Assembly: GCA_902809825.1 (NCBI GenBank)
Contig: LR778114.1
Coordinates: forward strand, 2,046,001 to 2,110,000
Direction of reading: 5' to 3'
From: Candidatus Hydrogenisulfobacillus filiaventi
Lineage (GTDB): Bacteria; Bacillota; Sulfobacillia; Sulfobacillales; R501
Length of the DNA: 64,000 bases
The position numbers and the translations under genes are program-made. Of the stretch, positions 8,365 to 15,809 are shown one piece after another. The notes below the pieces were generated by a model, which was given only the letters and a program-made list of their open reading frames with translations, searched no databases and was not told the origin of the DNA. Position 1 is the stretch's first letter, and each line of letters starts with the position of its first letter.

Positions 8365-9891
8365 CTATTCTCCTCCCCAGTCCACCAGGGCGCCGTTGCC
8401 GCCCCGCGTCAGCACCATCAGCCGCTCCCCGCCGGCCGGGGGCCGGCGCAACGGGATAAAAGCCATGCCGGCGGCCCCCGTGCGGCCGCGGCCCAGCACC
8501 CTGCCGCCGGGCGTCTGCCGCACCTCCACCGCCACCCCGGGGGCGGGCCGTTCCCCGCCCGCGGGACCGACCGCCACCCAAATGCCGTGCCGGGCGGGGG
8601 CGGCCGCGACCGCCTCCGCCCCCCCGCCGGTGGCAAAACGCCAGCGGACGGTGACCGCGCGGCTCCTGCCGTCATTAAACCGCACCCGGGCCCGGAGGGT
8701 AGCCTGATAGACCGTGAAGGGCCACAGGGGAGCCATCGGGACCAGGCCGACCTGGTTGGGCCCCAGCCCCCGCCGGCCCGGAGCATCGGTAATAAGGGGG
8801 AGAGGCCGTGCCCCCGAGCCGGCCGGTTGCAGGCGCACCGCCACCAGCTGCACAGCCGCGGCGGTAGGGAAATCGACTGTGAGAGGGTAGCCGAAACGCC
8901 GGCCGAAGCCGTGGGGAACCGGATCCGGCTCCTCCCGGTCCTCCCAGGCCACGGGCACCCCGTTCTGACCGGGAAAGGGATACACCACCGCCGGCGGCAG
9001 ATCATCCCGGTACCCGTAGCCGAGGTCCATGACCGCCGCGCCGTGGGGCCCCCCAGCCTGCGCCGCCCCTGCCGCCAGCAGATTGGGCGAGAGCAGCCCC
9101 AGCCGGTGGGATACGGTGTTGACCAGGGTCAGGACCACGACCGGGCCCGGTCGGGGGGTGCGCCATTCCGCCCCCTCCTCGCCCACCAACGGCGACCGGA
9201 AGCCCCAGGCCAGGTCGCGCAGGGCGGGGTCGCGACCGGTGAAGCCGGGCCGGCCCGCATCCTCCAGATGGAAGGAAGGGCGGTCGTAGCCGTTGCGGGC
9301 CAGGTAGGCCGCATGGGCTGCCGCTGCCCGGGCCAAGGGGGCGCTCCAGGCGGCCGGGTCCTCGCCCAGCACCCGCCGCAGGGCGTTCAAGGCCGGCAGC
9401 CAGCGGCCGGGGCCGGCCGCCGGCGGTCCGGAGCAGGGCCGCACGGTCACCGTCCAGCCGCCGGTCGCCGGAAAACCGGGGGCCACCAGGTGCAGCTGCC
9501 AGCGCCCGCTCCCGGCGGGCGGGACCGCCCCGCCTCCGAAACCGGCCGGGCCGAAGCGCAGCGGCAGCCGCCCCCGCCAGCCCGGGCCGGTCAGGCTTAA
9601 GGCCAGCCCGTCCCGGCGCAGGCGGTGGGGGTCGTCTCCCACGAACTGGATCCCCAGCCGGCGAGGCCGGATACGGGCCGCGTAGGAGGGCGGCAGCACC
9701 GGGCTCAGCTCATCGGCCCCCTCGTAGCCGTGGTTGCAACGGGTGCAGTGCGGCCCCGGAATGGCGGGGACCAGGGATCCCGCCGGAAACGCCGGCACCG
9801 GCGGACTGATCAGGACCGCCGGCGCCTGCGCCGGCACCGCCAGCCCCGCTGTGCCCAGTACCACCGCCGCCGCCCGCACCGCCCGCCGCAC
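8365..9891 (-). CDS. Secreted CAP/SCP-like protein with CxxC and C-terminal beta domains
   Basis: A 508-residue exported protein with an N-terminal signal peptide (RRAVRAAAVVLGTAGLAVPAQA). A CTRC cysteine pair near residue 50 precedes a beta-rich region. Around residues 165-290, LNALRRVLGEDPAAWSAPLARAA, then a helix ending AAYLARNGY, the HLED stretch, VNTVSHRLGLLSP and AVMDLGYG match the order of a CAP (SCP/PR1) domain, with its helix, histidine/glutamate and GxxxxH-type elements. The rest (about 330-508) looks like Ig-like beta modules and ends GALVDWGGE. Function unknown; it is divergent from the ECF sigma gene, 112 bp away, and may belong to the same surface regulon. Confidence 0.55.
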   Translation of the reverse strand: MRRAVRAAAVVLGTAGLAVPAQAPAVLISPPVPAFPAGSLVPAIPGPHCTRCNHGYEGADELSPVLPPSYAARIRPRRLGIQFVGDDPHRLRRDGLALSLTGPGWRGRLPLRFGPAGFGGGAVPPAGSGRWQLHLVAPGFPATGGWTVTVRPCSGPPAAGPGRWLPALNALRRVLGEDPAAWSAPLARAAAAHAAYLARNGYDRPSFHLEDAGRPGFTGRDPALRDLAWGFRSPLVGEEGAEWRTPRPGPVVVLTLVNTVSHRLGLLSPNLLAAGAAQAGGPHGAAVMDLGYGYRDDLPPAVVYPFPGQNGVPVAWEDREEPDPVPHGFGRRFGYPLTVDFPTAAAVQLVAVRLQPAGSGARPLPLITDAPGRRGLGPNQVGLVPMAPLWPFTVYQATLRARVRFNDGRSRAVTVRWRFATGGGAEAVAAAPARHGIWVAVGPAGGERPAPGVAVEVRQTPGGRVLGRGRTGAAGMAFIPLRRPPAGGERLMVLTRGGNGALVDWGGE

Positions 9892-10003
9892 GCCGGTCCC
9901 CTCCCCCGGGCCCCGTTCCTGCTATCATGGCCTTAGGATAAGGTGCCCGGAACCGCCCCCGGCGCAAAACCGGCCGGAGGTCCCCTGCGTATCAGGAAAC
10001 GGG

Positions 10004-10609
10004 TTGGGGGAGGTGGTTGGGACGGCCGGCCCTCTCGACTCCTGTCCGGACGAGGCGCTGATGCAGGCCTGGCAGCAGGGTGATGCCCGGGCCTTCGAGG
10101 TCCTTTACGCGCGCTATGCCCCCCGGCTCCTGGGCCTCATCCGCACGGTGGTGCATGACGGCTGGGAGGCCGAGGACGTGCTGCAGCAGACCTTTCTGAC
10201 CGTCTGGCGGGCGCGCGACCGGTACCATCCCTCCAAGGGGCGGGTGGAAAGCTGGATCTTCCAGATCGGGCGTTCCCGCATGCTGGACTGGGCCCGCCGC
10301 CGGCGCCACCGGCCCGAACCGGAGGCGGAGGAGGGACCGGAACCGGCCGTGCCGGCCGAGGATCCGACCACCCGGGTGGCAGTGCAGTCGGCCCTCGACA
10401 CCATCTCCGATCTGGACCGGCGGCTCATCGAGCTGGCCTATTTCGGCGGGTTCTCGCAACGGGAGATCGCGTGCCTGCTACACATGCCGCTGGGTACGGT
10501 CAAAACCCGCACCCGGCGGGCCCTGTCCCATATGCGGCAGGTGCTGGGACCTGACGCCGCCCCGGCCGCGGAGGTCCCGGCCTGGAGGCCCCTGTCGCAA
10601 CGGCCCTGA
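10004..10609 (+). CDS. ECF-type RNA polymerase sigma factor
   Basis: Extracytoplasmic-function sigma factor of about 201 residues. Region 2 spans ALMQAWQQGDARAFEVLYARYAPRLLGLI to AEDVLQQTFLTVWRARDRYHPSKGRVESWIFQI (the -10 binding segment). Region 4 is ISDLDRRLIELAYFGGFSQREIACLLHMPLGTVKTRTRRAL, a -35 binding helix-turn-helix. TTG 10004 has an AGGA box six bases upstream; GTG 10013 and ATG 10061 are alternatives. The next gene encodes a zf-HC2-type anti-sigma factor, the usual partner, followed by a surface protein and sortase that are the obvious target genes. Confidence 0.88.
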   Translation: MGEVVGTAGPLDSCPDEALMQAWQQGDARAFEVLYARYAPRLLGLIRTVVHDGWEAEDVLQQTFLTVWRARDRYHPSKGRVESWIFQIGRSRMLDWARRRRHRPEPEAEEGPEPAVPAEDPTTRVAVQSALDTISDLDRRLIELAYFGGFSQREIACLLHMPLGTVKTRTRRALSHMRQVLGPDAAPAAEVPAWRPLSQRP

Positions 10610-10632
10610 CGTGCGGGAAGCCACCGGTAAGG

Positions 10633-11323
10633 ATGACGAACATGCAGCGACACCTGAGCGATGAGGAACTGCTGACGGTGTTAAGCCCCCGCGCCCCCGA
10701 ACGGGGGCGGCGGCACCTGGCCGCCTGCCCCGACTGCCGGCGGCGGGCCCAGGACCTGGAGCGTCTGCTCGCCGCCCTGCCCCCGCCCCGGCAGCAGCCG
10801 GCCCGGGATGGTGCAGCCTTCCGGCAATGGGCACAAGCCCGGCCCGCCGCCGGCCGCCGCGGGCGCGCCCCGGTACGGACCCTGGGATGGGCGGCGGTGC
10901 TGACAGCCCTGCTGCTGGCGGCCGGCCTGAGCCTGCCCTTCCGGGCCCCGGCGACACCGGTGGCCGGTCCGGCCACGCGCCTGGTCCCGCTCAATCCGGC
11001 CTTCCGCCGGGACCGGGTGGTGGTCTACTGGCAACCCGCCTCCCCCACCGCCCGGCTGGAACTGCACCTGACCCCCGCCCCACCCGGCGCGGCCCTATCT
11101 CGAGGTGTGGTTCATCGAACAAGGGCATCACGTCCCCGTGGCCAGCATTCCCCTGGCCGCCCCGCCGGCCCAGATGACGGTGCGGGTGCCGCATCCCCGC
11201 TGGCCCTATTCCGCCGTGGGGGTCACGATGGAGGCCTCCCCCTATGTGCGCCATCCCAGCAACCGGCGGGTTTTCTTCGCCCCCCTCGCCAACCGCAAAT
11301 CCACCGGCTACCCGCAGGCGTAG
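10633..11323 (+). pseudogene. Anti-sigma factor (zf-HC2/RskA-like), reading frame broken near 11083-11090
   Basis: The N-terminal part from ATG 10633 (or better-spaced ATG 10642) has the zinc-binding anti-sigma motif HLSDEELL...HLAACPDCRRR (HxxxCxxC) and one membrane segment (TLGWAAVLTALLLAAGLSLPF). The extracytoplasmic part in that frame continues to LELHLTPAPPG and then turns into low-quality Arg/Gly/Pro sequence overrunning the next gene. The +1 frame restores an RskA-like C-terminus, PYLEVWFIEQGHHVPVASIP ... YSAVGVTMEASPYV, ending in TAG at 11323, just before the next gene. One surplus base (or two missing) near 11083-11090 explains this. It could be a real mutation freeing the sigma factor or a sequencing error. 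Confidence 0.75.
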
Positions 11324-11431
11324 ACCCGGACGAGACGGCGGCGGGCCCCGCCCGGACCGCCGCCCCGGTCCGCCGGACCGGATCCCTGCCGCGAACGGCA
11401 GTCAATTCCATCTACGCTGGAGGGTCTGGGT

Positions 11432-12517
11432 ATGCCGATGAGCAATTGGGTCCGTTGGTGTTCGCTGGTTCCCGCCATGGCGCTGGCCGCGCCCGCTTTC
11501 ACCGGGGCCGTGGCCCATGCCGCCACCGTGCCCGACTTCTCCATGCTGGGATTCCCGCAGGTGGTGGCCCAGGCCACCATCCAGCCGGAGGCGCCGGCCA
11601 CCCTGTCCTACGGGACCCTGACCGTGCGCATCCCGGCCCACACCTTCACCGACCCGGTCAAGTTCGAGCTGCTGGAAGGGCCTACGTCGGCCTTTGTGGA
11701 TAACGCGCCGGCTGGCACCACCCCGCTGGTGGCGTTCGCGTTCAAGGTGGTGGACCTTAAGACCGGGGCCCTGGTGGGCAAGTTCAACCAGGCGGTGAGC
11801 ATTTCCTACACCAACCCGGCCATCAACGCCCACGCCCAGTACTGGGACATCACCCCCACCGGCGCCTATGCCGCCAACCCCGTCATGCCGACCATCCAGG
11901 GCGACACCCTGAGCCATCCCATTGCGGCCGCGCTGGTGGGGTGGGTGATCAGCGCCCCCGCGCCGGCAGCCCCGGATTTCACCCAGGACGGCTTCCCGCA
12001 GGTGGTGGGCAGCGTTTCCTTCATGCCCGGCCACCCCGCCACCGTGAGCGGGCCGGGGGTCACGGTCAGCATCCCCGGCAATGCTTTCACCGTCCCCGTC
12101 ACCTTCCAGCTGCTGGAGGGCCCTCTGAGCCACTTCACCGCCCAGGCCCCGGCGGGACAGGCGCCGGTGGCGGACTTCGCCTTCAAGGTGGTCAACCCGG
12201 CCACGGGCGCCCTGATTGACACCTTCAACGCCCCGGTCAAGGCGACCATCACCAACCCCCGCATCAACGCCGGGAGCCGCTACTATGACATCAGCCCCAG
12301 CGGCGCCTACAGCCTCAACCCGGTCCCGCCGGTCATCCAGGGCGACAGCCTGAGCCACGGGATTGCGGTGTCCAAGGTCGGCTGGGTGATCACCTCGCCG
12401 GTGGTGGCCGGGGCCACCAGTCCGGTCACCGGTCTGCCCCTGGCCCCGCTGATGGCGGCCGGCGGCGCCCTGGTGGCCCTGGGGGTGGTCTACGGCCTCA
12501 AGCTCCGCCGGAGCTGA
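11432..12517 (+). CDS. Sortase-anchored surface protein with two tandem domains
   Basis: A 361-residue exported protein: signal peptide (about residues 1-31, cleaved near AHAAT), two tandem about 147-residue modules starting at residues 34 and 181 (PDFSMLGFPQVV and PDFTQDGFPQVV; each with F-[EQ]-LLEGP, FAFKVV and a late TLSH/SLSH), then a cell-wall sorting signal. The signal reads SPVTG at residues 330-334, a hydrophobic segment, and the basic tail KLRRS, i.e. an LPxTG-type motif with Ser for Leu. ATG 11432 has GGAGG nine bases upstream. It lies between the anti-sigma gene and the sortase. Module function unknown; adhesion or structural coat are reasonable guesses. Confidence 0.8.
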   Translation: MPMSNWVRWCSLVPAMALAAPAFTGAVAHAATVPDFSMLGFPQVVAQATIQPEAPATLSYGTLTVRIPAHTFTDPVKFELLEGPTSAFVDNAPAGTTPLVAFAFKVVDLKTGALVGKFNQAVSISYTNPAINAHAQYWDITPTGAYAANPVMPTIQGDTLSHPIAAALVGWVISAPAPAAPDFTQDGFPQVVGSVSFMPGHPATVSGPGVTVSIPGNAFTVPVTFQLLEGPLSHFTAQAPAGQAPVADFAFKVVNPATGALIDTFNAPVKATITNPRINAGSRYYDISPSGAYSLNPVPPVIQGDSLSHGIAVSKVGWVITSPVVAGATSPVTGLPLAPLMAAGGALVALGVVYGLKLRRS

Positions 12518-12530
12518 AGCCGGCAGCGGG

Positions 12531-12562
12531 AACCCGGCCGGCCCCCCGCCGGCCGGGTTTTT
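12531..12562 (+). terminator. Rho-independent terminator between surface protein and sortase
   Basis: A perfect 10-bp stem (CCCGGCCGGC at 12533-12542 with GCCGGCCGGG at 12548-12557) closes a five-C loop and is followed by five T. It lies 14 bp after the surface protein stop and 42 bp before the sortase start, so it should reduce sortase expression relative to its substrate. Confidence 0.9.
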
Positions 12563-12598
12563 CCCGTCGCCCTGGGCAGGAGGAAGGAGGTGCACCGC

Positions 12599-13663
12599 AT
12601 GCGGCGTCGGCCATGGCAATGGGCCCTGGCGGGGGCACTGGTGCTCACCGGCGGTCTCCTCGCGACCCTTCCCCTCTGGCTGCCGCCGGCGGCGGCCGCC
12701 TACGGAACCTGGGCTGCAGCCGGACGGCCCGTCCGGCCTGCCCGTCACCCCGGCACTCCGCCGGCCGCTGCCGCGGCCGGCAGCCGGGTGGGGATCCTGC
12801 GCATCCCGGCCCTGGGCCTGACGGTTCCCGTCCTGCAGGGGGACGACGAGGCGGTGTTGTGGCAGGGGGCCGGGCACGTGCCCGCCTCGGCCTGGCCGGG
12901 GGAACCCGGCACCAGCGTGCTGGCCGCCCACAACGCCACCTTCTTCCGGCACCTGAACCGCCTGCGCCCGGGCCAGGCCGTGGAGGTCGACACCGGCTGG
13001 GGGCGGTTTATCTTCCGGGTGACCGGCCGGCGGGTGGTCCCTGCCGGTAGTCCCCTGTTCACGGGCGCCCGCCCGCGGCTGGTGCTGGAGGCCTGCTATC
13101 CGTTGAACGCCCTGTACCTCACGCCGGATCGCTACCTGGTGCTGGCGCGCCTCGTCCAGGCGGCGGCCCCCGGCGCCGCCCCGGCCCCGCCCCGGCCGCC
13201 GGCCTTCCATGCCGCCATCCCGCCCGCCCTGACGGGGTATCCGCTGGGGCTGGCGCACAACCCCCTCCCCATGGGGATCCTCACCTACCCCGCCGCCCCT
13301 GCAGGGGCGGTGACGGCCTTCACCCGCAACGGGGCCTCCCTGGTGCTGGCCCGCCAGGCCGTCCATCTATGGGAAGCCGTCCAGTACGCCGCCCGCTACC
13401 GCCGGGTGCACGCCTGGCAGGCCCTGATCGTACCGCCTGCGGCCCTGCCCCCCTTCTGGGGTGCGGCCGGCATCCGCGACCTGGGCCCCCTTAACCTGGC
13501 GGTCACGCTGTCGGCGGAGGGCCGGCCCCGGGGGCTGGTGATGGAGGACTCAATGGTGGAAGCTGCGGGAAGAATATGGGCGGTACGGATGACGGCCCGG
13601 GTGACGGCCGGCGGTACCGTCACCCTGACCGGTATCCGGGTGCAGCCGGACCCGGCCGGCTAA
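12599..13663 (+). CDS. Sortase (LPxTG-type transpeptidase) with C-terminal extension
   Basis: Membrane-anchored transpeptidase of 354 residues. ATG 12599 is eight bases after AAGGAGG. An N-terminal membrane anchor (WALAGALVLTGGLLATLPLWLP) is followed by the sortase core: IPALGLTVPVLQG, catalytic His111 in LAAHNATFFRHL, catalytic Cys166 in LVLEACYP and Arg178 in TPDRYLVLARL. Residues after about 190 form a Pro/Ala-rich linker and a roughly 150-residue domain not normal for sortases, with VTAFTRNGASLVLARQAVHLWEAV. Its substrate is probably the protein encoded just upstream, with the SPVTG signal. The stop codon overlaps tail-to-tail with the stop of the convergent repressor gene. Confidence 0.88.
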   Translation: MRRRPWQWALAGALVLTGGLLATLPLWLPPAAAAYGTWAAAGRPVRPARHPGTPPAAAAAGSRVGILRIPALGLTVPVLQGDDEAVLWQGAGHVPASAWPGEPGTSVLAAHNATFFRHLNRLRPGQAVEVDTGWGRFIFRVTGRRVVPAGSPLFTGARPRLVLEACYPLNALYLTPDRYLVLARLVQAAAPGAAPAPPRPPAFHAAIPPALTGYPLGLAHNPLPMGILTYPAAPAGAVTAFTRNGASLVLARQAVHLWEAVQYAARYRRVHAWQALIVPPAALPPFWGAAGIRDLGPLNLAVTLSAEGRPRGLVMEDSMVEAAGRIWAVRMTARVTAGGTVTLTGIRVQPDPAG

Positions 13664-13983
13664 AGCCGGCCGGCCTGATTCAAGCGGGAGAGGATGTTGC
13701 GGACCAGGCCCTCGTCCAGCGGCCCGATCTCCGCGTCCAGCCCCTCCACGATAGTGCAGGCGCTTAGCACCCGCGCCACTTGGGCCAGGGCACCGGACAT
13801 GGCCGAGATCTGGGTCAGAACCGCCTTGCAGTCCTCGCCACGCTCCAGCATGCCTTGCACCCCGCGGGCCTGGCCCTCGATGCGGCGCATACGGCGGATG
13901 AGGTCGGCACGGTCCCAGAACCGGGTGGTCAGGTTCTCGAGCTCGGGAGGAATGGGCGGAACCTCGTCGTCGGGGGTGGACAT
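13660..13983 (-). CDS. CsoR/CstR-family (DUF156) transcriptional repressor, atypical ligands
   Basis: A 107-residue all-helical repressor of the CsoR/RcnR/FrmR/CstR family: RRMRRIEGQARGVQGMLERGEDCKAVLTQISAMSGALAQVARVL. The first conserved cysteine (C52) is present. The second-helix ligands of Cu-CsoR (His then Cys) and the second cysteine of persulfide-sensing CstR are not in register; instead there is C76 in LSACT. Start ATG 13983 skips a longer possible N-terminus. It is divergent from a rhodanese gene whose promoter carries a CsoR-type palindrome, favouring sulfur-species sensing over metal sensing. That assignment is inference. Confidence 0.82.
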   Translation of the reverse strand: MSTPDDEVPPIPPELENLTTRFWDRADLIRRMRRIEGQARGVQGMLERGEDCKAVLTQISAMSGALAQVARVLSACTIVEGLDAEIGPLDEGLVRNILSRLNQAGRL

Positions 13984-14165
13984 ACAGCGTGCCTCCTCCA
14001 GGATTTCGGAAACGGCCCCCGGGTCCGGCATCCGCGGCATTGGCGGCGGATACCGCCCGTTTACCGGTTATTGTACCGGAGCCGGACGGGTTCGCCAAGG
14101 GCAGGTCTACCCGTCCCGGCAAGGTATGACCATTGGAAGACCGCCCGATAGGACCAGGGACCGCC

Positions 14166-14197
14166 TTGACAACATCTGGCCGGTAATCAATTATATA
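14166..14197 (+). promoter_or_regulatory. Promoter for the rhodanese gene
   Basis: A consensus -35 box TTGACA at 14166-14171 precedes an AT-rich -10 region: AATTAT with a 17-base spacer, or TATATA at 14192-14197 with 20. The surrounding gap (13984-14308) holds this promoter and the palindrome at 14195 and no credible gene. Confidence 0.6.
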
Positions 14198-14210
14198 CCC
14201 TGCTAGGTAT
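14195..14210. promoter_or_regulatory. CsoR-type operator palindrome ATACC-N6-GGTAT (site 1)
   Basis: ATACC CTGCTA GGTAT overlaps the -10 region of the rhodanese promoter, a position expected for a repressor. The same half-sites with the same 6-base spacing recur at 16772 and 26306. Known CsoR-family operators have an AT-flanked, GC-tract palindrome of this style; the divergent gene encodes such a repressor. Confidence 0.6.
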
Positions 14211-14308
14211 TTTTCCCGCGCGGCTCCCGGCCGCGGGTGCGGTGGGGCGCCGACCTGCCGGATCCGGCCCCGGATCCCGCCAATCCCACAAAACGCGAGG
14301 TGAACACG

Positions 14309-14932
14309 ATGGCCACAGAACTCAGCCCGCAGGTCGCGGTCCAGCAGGCCAACGAGGGGCAGCTCATCTTCCTGGACGTGCGCAGCGCGCGCGAATACGC
14401 CGGGGTCCGCCCCGCAGCCGCCTACAACTTCCCTTACCATGGCCGCAACTGGGGCGCCATGGTGGAGCGGGCCCTGCAGGGCCAGAAGCCGCCCATGGCC
14501 CTCTTCGCCGGCGACGCCGAGGTGGCGGAGGCCGCCCGGCGCGAGCTGGAAGGGGTGGGGCTGGAGGTGGTCTTCGTCTGGGACCGGGGAATTGAAGCCT
14601 GGAAGGAGGCCGGCCTCCCGACGGTCGAGGTGGCGGATGTCACCGTGGACGAACTGGCTCAGGACCTGGAGCGCTACGAAATCATCGACGTGCGGGAGCC
14701 CTACGAGCACCGCATGGGCGTCATTCCCGGGGCGCGCCTCATCCCCATGAACCAGCTGCCGGAGGTGATCGGCACCCTGGATCCGTCACGGCCCTACGCC
14801 ATCGTCTGTGCCTCCGGCAGCCGCAGCGCCTCGGTGGCGGCCTGGATGTCCCAGCAGGGCTTCAAGGTGGCCAATGTGGTCGGGGGAATGAATTCCTGGA
14901 TGCGGGCACGGCATCCTATCACTCGACCGTAG
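14309..14932 (+). CDS. Tandem rhodanese-domain sulfurtransferase
   Basis: A 207-residue cytoplasmic protein with two rhodanese modules. The first (about 1-105) has LIFLDVRSAREYAGVRPAAAYNFPY but lacks the active-site cysteine (LFAGDAEVAEA). The second (about 110-207) has EIIDVREPYEHRMGVIPGARLIP and the active-site loop CASGSRSASVAAW with the catalytic Cys, then VVGGMNSW. Members move sulfane sulfur from persulfides. ATG 14309 follows GAGGTGAACACG. Its promoter contains a CsoR-type palindrome and a CsoR/CstR-family regulator lies divergently, as in persulfide-detoxification loci. Confidence 0.85.
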   Translation: MATELSPQVAVQQANEGQLIFLDVRSAREYAGVRPAAAYNFPYHGRNWGAMVERALQGQKPPMALFAGDAEVAEAARRELEGVGLEVVFVWDRGIEAWKEAGLPTVEVADVTVDELAQDLERYEIIDVREPYEHRMGVIPGARLIPMNQLPEVIGTLDPSRPYAIVCASGSRSASVAAWMSQQGFKVANVVGGMNSWMRARHPITRP

Positions 14933-14965
14933 TCAGCGGCCGTTCCTCGCGTTACACTACTAGGA

Positions 14966-14983
14966 GCCCAAAGGGAATTGGGC
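14966..14983 (+). other. Small hairpin upstream of the seleno-PDO gene
   Basis: GCCCAA (14966-14971) pairs perfectly with TTGGGC (14978-14983) around a six-base loop, about 30 bp before the GTG start. There is no T-tract, so it is not a normal terminator. It could affect message stability or translation. Confidence 0.3.
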
Positions 14984-15012
14984 CATGGCGCGCGCAGAGG
15001 GGGTGAGACAGG

Positions 15013-15675
15013 GTGGCGCGGTTGATTTCCGACGATGTCCGCTCCCAAATTGTGGAGTTCTTTAAGGGCCTGAAGGATCCGGTCACCATCGAGATCTACC
15101 GGGGACCGCAGGCGGAGCTGGCGGACGTGATGGTGCAGCTGGCCCAGGAACTGGCGGAGACCACCGACCGCCTGTCGGTCCGCGAAACCGACCAGGTGCC
15201 GGAATTGGAGCCGTTCCACGCCAAGCCCCTCACGGAAATTACGGGTCCCGTCAGCGTGCTCCTCGACCACCGGCAGCAGCCGACGGGGGTCCGTTACCTC
15301 GGCCTGCCCAGCGGGCACGAGTTCGGAGCCTTTCTCGAGGATATCCGGGACATCTCCAACCATACGGTGGGCCTGAGCCAGGGCGCCAAGGACAAACTGG
15401 CGACCTTGACCCGGCCGGTGCATATCCAGGTGTTTACCACCCCGACCTGACCCTACTGTCCCCGGGCGGTTCGCCTGGCACACCAGATGGCAATGGCCAG
15501 TCCGATGGTGATCGCGGATATGATTGACGCCCAGGAGTTCATGGACCTCTCCAACCAGTACGACGTGTACGGGGTTCCCAAGTCCGTCGTCAATGGGGAG
15601 CTGGACGTCACCGGAGCGGTTCCCGAGAACAACCTGCTGCAGCTCGTCATGCAGGCCGGCGGTCAGGGCGCCTGA
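15013..15675 (+). CDS. PDO/glutaredoxin-like oxidoreductase, in-frame TGA read as selenocysteine (U146-P-Y-C149)
   Basis: GTG 15013 (GAGGGGG upstream) opens a frame interrupted only by TGA at 15448-15450 and closed by TGA at 15673-15675: 220 residues, the normal size for a two-module protein disulfide oxidoreductase (PDO). The first module (1-105) lacks CxxC. The second begins RPVHIQVFTTPT, then TGA, then PYCPRAVRLAHQMA, i.e. the PDO active site CPYCP with TGA for the first Cys. Coding continues with the cis-Pro loop YDVYGVPKSVVNG and a C-terminal helix. A SECIS-like hairpin follows the TGA. TGA is an ordinary stop in many neighbouring genes, so selenocysteine insertion is the simplest reading. 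The alternative is a truncated 145-residue protein. Confidence 0.85.
15448..15482 (+). promoter_or_regulatory. Candidate bacterial SECIS element for the PDO TGA
   Basis: After the TGA, CCGGGC (15462-15467) pairs with GCCTGG (15473-15478) around the loop GGTTC, and TGT (15457-15459) pairs with ACA (15480-15482) below a small internal loop. The loop starts 17 nt after the TGA and its first two bases are G. This agrees with the bacterial SECIS rules known for fdhF-type genes: hairpin just downstream of the codon and a G at the loop start. Confidence 0.65.
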
Positions 15676-15694
15676 CCCCGGTTCCCGATGCCGA

Positions 15695-15723
15695 CCAGGG
15701 GGAATGCTCCCCCTGGTTTTTTT
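15695..15723 (+). terminator. Rho-independent terminator after the seleno-PDO gene
   Basis: A perfect 9-bp stem (CCAGGGGGA at 15695-15703 with TCCCCCTGG at 15708-15716), loop ATGC, then seven T. It begins 19 bp beyond the TGA at 15673. A terminator here, and not after 15450, supports the longer reading frame. Confidence 0.93.
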
Positions 15724-15809
15724 CGCCCGGAGCCGTTCCGCCGTCCGGTATACTGAAGAACGACATTGCCCGCCCCGGCCGGGGGCGGGAGGGAAAGGGG
15801 TGCCCCGGT

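Noticed and set aside
11402-13366. 654-codon minus-strand frame across the surface protein and sortase
   Set aside because: Shadow of the plus-strand genes, Gly/Arg/His-rich with no domains. High GC makes such open frames common.
15013-15450. A 145-residue protein ending at the TGA, plus a separate ORF starting at 15487
   Set aside because: The second piece starts in mid-domain without a ribosome site and both are in the same frame. Read-through gives a normal-length PDO with an intact active site, so I treat it as one gene.
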